A stretch of 8,244 nt of DNA from an uncultured bacterium (GTDB lineage Bacteria; Patescibacteriota; Minisyncoccia; Phycocordibacterales; PALSA-1337): contig CAIRAF010000014.1 in assembly GCA_903876465.1 (NCBI GenBank), forward strand, positions 1-8,244, given 5' to 3'. Of this stretch, positions 6,466-8,244 are shown in pieces. Below the pieces are notes generated by a model, which was not told the origin of the DNA, ran no database searches, and saw only the letters and a list, made by a program, of their open reading frames with translations. A program made the translations under genes and the position numbers. Each line of letters opens with the position of its first letter. Position 1 is the stretch's first letter.

Positions 6466-6992
6466 TTACCAGTTAGATGCTTTGTTAGCTTGAAAATAAT
6501 CTTGCCTTTTAATGGGCCTTCATTTTTATTTTATTCGAGAAAATCAACCGCTTCGTGTAAACCTTCAATATTTGATTCTGATTTCATCAATTGATGATGG
6601 TTGAGGTTGTATCCTTTGATCAAATAGTCATGTAATATCTTTGTGGCCCAAATACGAAACTGAGTTGCCTTCTTTGAATTAACTCGGTAACCAACCGCGA
6701 TAATGGTATCAAGATTATAATACTGAACCTCACGTTTAATAATTCTACCCCCTTCTTCCTGAACTGTTTCCATTTTGGAAACAGTTGAGTTTCTAGATAA
6801 TTCTTTTGAAGAATAAATATTTTTTATATGCTTTGATATTGCCGCTTTTTGAACGTCAAAAATATCACTAATCTGGTTGAGTGTCGCCCACAGCGTATCC
6901 TTTTCAACATCAGCTCGCAGTTCTACATTACCATTCTTATCAGTAAATAAAACGATCTTATTGTCCGCACTACTTTCTGTAATTTTTTTCAT
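6462..6992 (-). pseudogene. RhuM-like / BRO-like N-terminal protein with an in-frame stop near its C-terminus
   Basis: The open frame 6992-6531 encodes 153 aa. It resembles the conserved N-terminal part of RhuM-family proteins: KIVLFTDKNGNVELRADVEKDTLWATLNQISDIFDVQKAAISKHI-type start (DNA-binding-like), then YYNLDTIIAVGYRVNSKKATQFRIWATKIL and a LIKGY motif. RhuM proteins of about 330 aa have a long C-terminal part that is missing here. After VDFLE there is TAA, but the same frame continues for 22 sensible codons (EGPLKGKIIFKLT...LTGK) to a TGA at 6464-6462. Either one point mutation cut the tail of a roughly 176-aa protein, or the shorter form is natural. Function is unknown; relatives occur near mobile and restriction loci. 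It is upstream of dinB on the same strand, which has its own promoter. Confidence 0.7.
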
Positions 6993-7099
6993 ACAATTTT
7001 AAATTAGATTAATAAATGCTCAATTAAAAAACACCCCCGAAAGGATATTTTTAGATGAATTTGGTCCCAAACAGGCAGTGAGACTATTTTATCACAAAC

Positions 7100-7489
7100 T
7101 TATTTCGTCACACACCCATCCCACGTCGTCGTTCCATTTTCATTAACAAAAGCCGTATTCCCCTTATTCCAAAAAACAAAAGATTCGTCAGCATTGGCAT
7201 AGCGAGCACCGTCAGCCGAGAGAGCATGAGGAAGAGTGATTCGGCGACCGGTTGAAAGAGTCAGGCTGACACGATCAGAATAAAAGACACTTGAAATAAA
7301 TCCGCTCGCTGGTATATCACAGCGAAATACTGCAGCGTTCACCACACCGGTAAGTGGCGCATCGGTGCCCATTCGCGCTGGTGAGACCCAATATCGTCCA
7401 ACAGAAAAACCAACGTACCATACGAGAACGAAGAGGATGATAGCGACGATCTGTGAATACCACGTAACGCGAGTGTATGAAATGGCCAT
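7100..7489 (-). CDS. MliC-like lysozyme-inhibitor domain protein, membrane anchored
   Basis: A 129-aa protein with one N-terminal transmembrane segment (about 11-31) and a C-terminal MliC-type beta domain (about 53-126). Family features are the paired cysteines Cys57 (FRCD) and Cys126 (DGCV), a VSLTLSTGRRITLPHAL strand pair, SADGARYAN (91-99) and FVFWNKGNTAFV (104-115). MliC/PliC proteins block C-type lysozyme; Gram-negative versions are lipoproteins, whereas this one uses a membrane helix and has no lipobox. The domain should sit outside the cytoplasmic membrane, where it could protect peptidoglycan. A GGGGAG stretch lies too far upstream of the ATG (about 19 nt) to act as an SD. The nearest -10-like element is weak. 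Confidence 0.85.
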   Translation of the reverse strand: MAISYTRVTWYSQIVAIILFVLVWYVGFSVGRYWVSPARMGTDAPLTGVVNAAVFRCDIPASGFISSVFYSDRVSLTLSTGRRITLPHALSADGARYANADESFVFWNKGNTAFVNENGTTTWDGCVTK

Positions 7490-7521
7490 AAAATAAATAT
7501 TTAAATACTCCCCAAAATTTT

Positions 7522-7674
7522 TTACTGTTTTTTACCAAATTCTTCATCAGCGACATCAGCTGCCGCATCTGCTTTGGTATGATGTATTCTACCATCTATA
7601 TGATTTGCTGGCGCATAGATGGTGTAGAGCTTAATTGACTCAGTGCCAGCTTTAATACAGCGGCAACCCGCCAC
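7522..7674 (-). CDS. Possible 50-aa protein upstream of the MliC-like gene
   Basis: A low-confidence call. An open minus-strand frame ends 32 nt before the MliC-like ATG, and a GTG at 7674 would give 50 aa (VAGCRCIKAGTESIKLYTIY..., ending in an acidic ADAAADVADEEFGKKQ tail). The tail looks protein-like and the frame is on the MliC strand, so an operon is possible. The frame is open further up to an ATG at 7776, but that part is antisense to the 44-aa gene and looks like a shadow. There is no SD and no recognised motif. Confidence 0.3.
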   Translation of the reverse strand: MAGCRCIKAGTESIKLYTIYAPANHIDGRIHHTKADAAADVADEEFGKKQ

Positions 7675-7704
7675 TTGACAGCCACCCCTCAGGTATTGTA
7701 CAAT
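7675..7704 (+). promoter_or_regulatory. Sigma70-type promoter overlapping the 44-aa gene start
   Basis: A perfect TTGACA (7675-7680), an 18-nt spacer and TACAAT (7699-7704). The -10 overlaps the ATG (7703) of the 44-aa gene, so a transcript starting near 7711 would carry the TIR gene only, with a leader of about 116 nt. The -10 is within a palindrome, ATTGTACAAT (7695-7704), so a TACAAT also exists on the other strand. Confidence 0.4.
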
Positions 7705-7837
7705 GAAGATACGACTAATCTTTGCTTGGTACGACTTTTGGATTGGTGTCTTTATAGACACGAAGAAGAAAGCCATCTATATCTTTCCTCTTCCGATGAT
7801 CGGAATTGTGATTACGAGAAGAAACAATGGAACCTAA
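7703..7837 (+). CDS. Small conserved-type 44-aa protein (FAWYDFWIG motif)
   Basis: ATG at 7703 and TAA at 7835-7837 encode 44 aa: MKIRLIFAWYDFWIGVFID, a basic stretch TKKK, then AIYIFPLPMIGIVI and a polar tail. I recall similar short proteins with an FAWYDxWxG...D.K...Y..P.P..G pattern annotated as hypothetical in many bacteria and phages, which supports a real gene; this is memory, not a search. It is amphipathic and beta-rich rather than clearly transmembrane. An AGG-containing SD-like site lies 9 nt before the ATG. It overlaps the start of the TIR gene by 11 nt in a different frame, suggesting coupled translation. Its role is unknown. Confidence 0.7.
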   Translation: MKIRLIFAWYDFWIGVFIDTKKKAIYIFPLPMIGIVITRRNNGT

Positions 7838-8244
7838 GACCCCAACCATCTTCATTAGTTACTCTCGCAAGGATGAAAAATGGTGCGAGATGGTCGTTGA
7901 TTATTTTGCCCCGTTGGTCAAACAAGGGAAACTAGAAATATGGTATGATAAACTTGTTTCTTCTGGTGGTCGCTTTGAAGAGCAAATCCTTGATGCATTG
8001 GAACGAGCCGATGCTATTATCCTCCTCGTTTCAACAGCCTTCTTCGCCTCTGATTTCATTTGGAATAAAGAGATTCCAAGGACAATGGAAAAGTGGAAGG
8101 CGGGTGAGGTCAAAATCTTCCCTATCTTAGTAAACAACTGTCTTTGGCGCTACACTGATTTTACCAACATTCAGTTTGCCCACGACGTTGCTGAGCCACT
8201 CATCTACCTTGACGAGAAGAAGCAGAATCACGAGCTAACTAAGA
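7827..8244 (+). CDS. TIR-domain protein, C-terminal part beyond the window
   Basis: ATG at 7827; 139 codons are visible and no stop occurs before the edge. The whole visible part is a TIR domain. It has the opening strand TIFISYSRKDEKW (7-19), the WYD...GG.....I loop motif (39-54), the ADAIILLVSTAFFASDFIWNKEI core (61-83) with Glu82 in the position of the catalytic glutamate of NAD-cleaving TIRs, and KIFPILV (96-102). Prokaryotic TIR proteins are typically NADases or signal-producing enzymes in phage defence, usually with a sensor or effector region after the TIR. That region is outside the window, so the system type cannot be named. An in-frame TGA at 7809-7811 excludes a longer N-terminus. 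It overlaps the 44-aa gene by 11 nt. Confidence 0.93.
   Translation, partial: MEPKTPTIFISYSRKDEKWCEMVVDYFAPLVKQGKLEIWYDKLVSSGGRFEEQILDALERADAIILLVSTAFFASDFIWNKEIPRTMEKWKAGEVKIFPILVNNCLWRYTDFTNIQFAHDVAEPLIYLDEKKQNHELTK

Noticed and set aside
7020..7070. Possible terminator after the MliC-like gene (CCTTTCGGGGG then T-run on the minus strand)
   Set aside because: A T6 run is present but the stem does not pair beyond two or three G-C/G-U pairs.
7591..7623. 9-bp inverted repeat ACCATCTAT / ATAGATGGT with a 15-nt loop
   Set aside because: No U-tract, loop long, and it lies inside a possible coding frame; it could be a regulatory site upstream of the 44-aa gene but nothing else supports that.
7901..8137. 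Minus-strand frame at 7901-8137 and plus-strand frames at 7675-7935 and 7945-8130
   Set aside because: They overlap the TIR coding sequence in other frames; the TIR frame has clear motifs throughout.

Overview
The window looks like a genome fragment from a Patescibacterium (Candidate Phyla Radiation), most likely a Parcubacteria-type lineage. The 16S rRNA gene on the minus strand begins with the CPR-like GATGAACGCTGGCGGCG start, has a CPR-type substitution in the 515F site, carries an expanded helix 40, and breaks off at the universally conserved GUAC(1392-1395) into unrelated sequence at the window edge. UGA is used as an ordinary stop, so genetic code 11 fits. The taxonomic call is inference from these features, not from a search.

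Layout. 1-1479: 16S rRNA (minus), 3' end missing. 1480-1960: AT-rich spacer holding the rRNA leader, a candidate rRNA promoter and a strong plus-strand promoter. 1961-2862: two single-gene plus-strand units (107 and 123 aa, both unknown), each with a TTGACA-type promoter, a Shine-Dalgarno-like site and an intrinsic terminator. 2875-4627: minus-strand SOUL-domain protein, then a three-gene overlapping operon (GIY-YIG nuclease, small HEAGH membrane protein, YgjP-type metallopeptidase). 4761-5132: plus-strand TrpR/YerC-type regulator. 5147-6992: minus-strand Y-family DNA polymerase (dinB) under a LexA-type SOS box, preceded by a RhuM-like gene with an in-frame stop. 7100-7674: minus-strand MliC-like lysozyme-inhibitor domain protein and a doubtful small ORF. 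7703-8244: a 44-aa protein gene overlapping a TIR-domain gene that runs off the right edge.

How it works together. Three minus-strand genes (SOUL, GIY-YIG, dinB) have a near-perfect sigma70 -10 box ending exactly 6 nt before the start codon, and the HEAGH gene has the same arrangement inside coding sequence. This is the geometry expected of leaderless mRNAs. The two plus-strand genes near the rRNA instead have leaders and SD-like sites. The TrpR-type regulator has a 20-bp palindrome over its own promoter region. A perfect 22-bp palindrome, whose 10-bp core matches the E. coli trp operator as I remember it, lies between the YgjP and SOUL genes. dinB has a GAAC-N4-GTTC box one base upstream of its -10, which implies SOS control. 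The right edge (small protein plus TIR protein) is a possible defence locus, but the effector partner, if any, is outside the window.

The most notable observations are the consistent -10/N6/start geometry, the dinB SOS box, the repeat-built 34-bp extension of 16S helix 40, the compensated changes in two 16S pseudoknots, the interruption at 16S position ~1395, the likely internal deletion in the HEAGH protein, and the coupled sORF/TIR pair.
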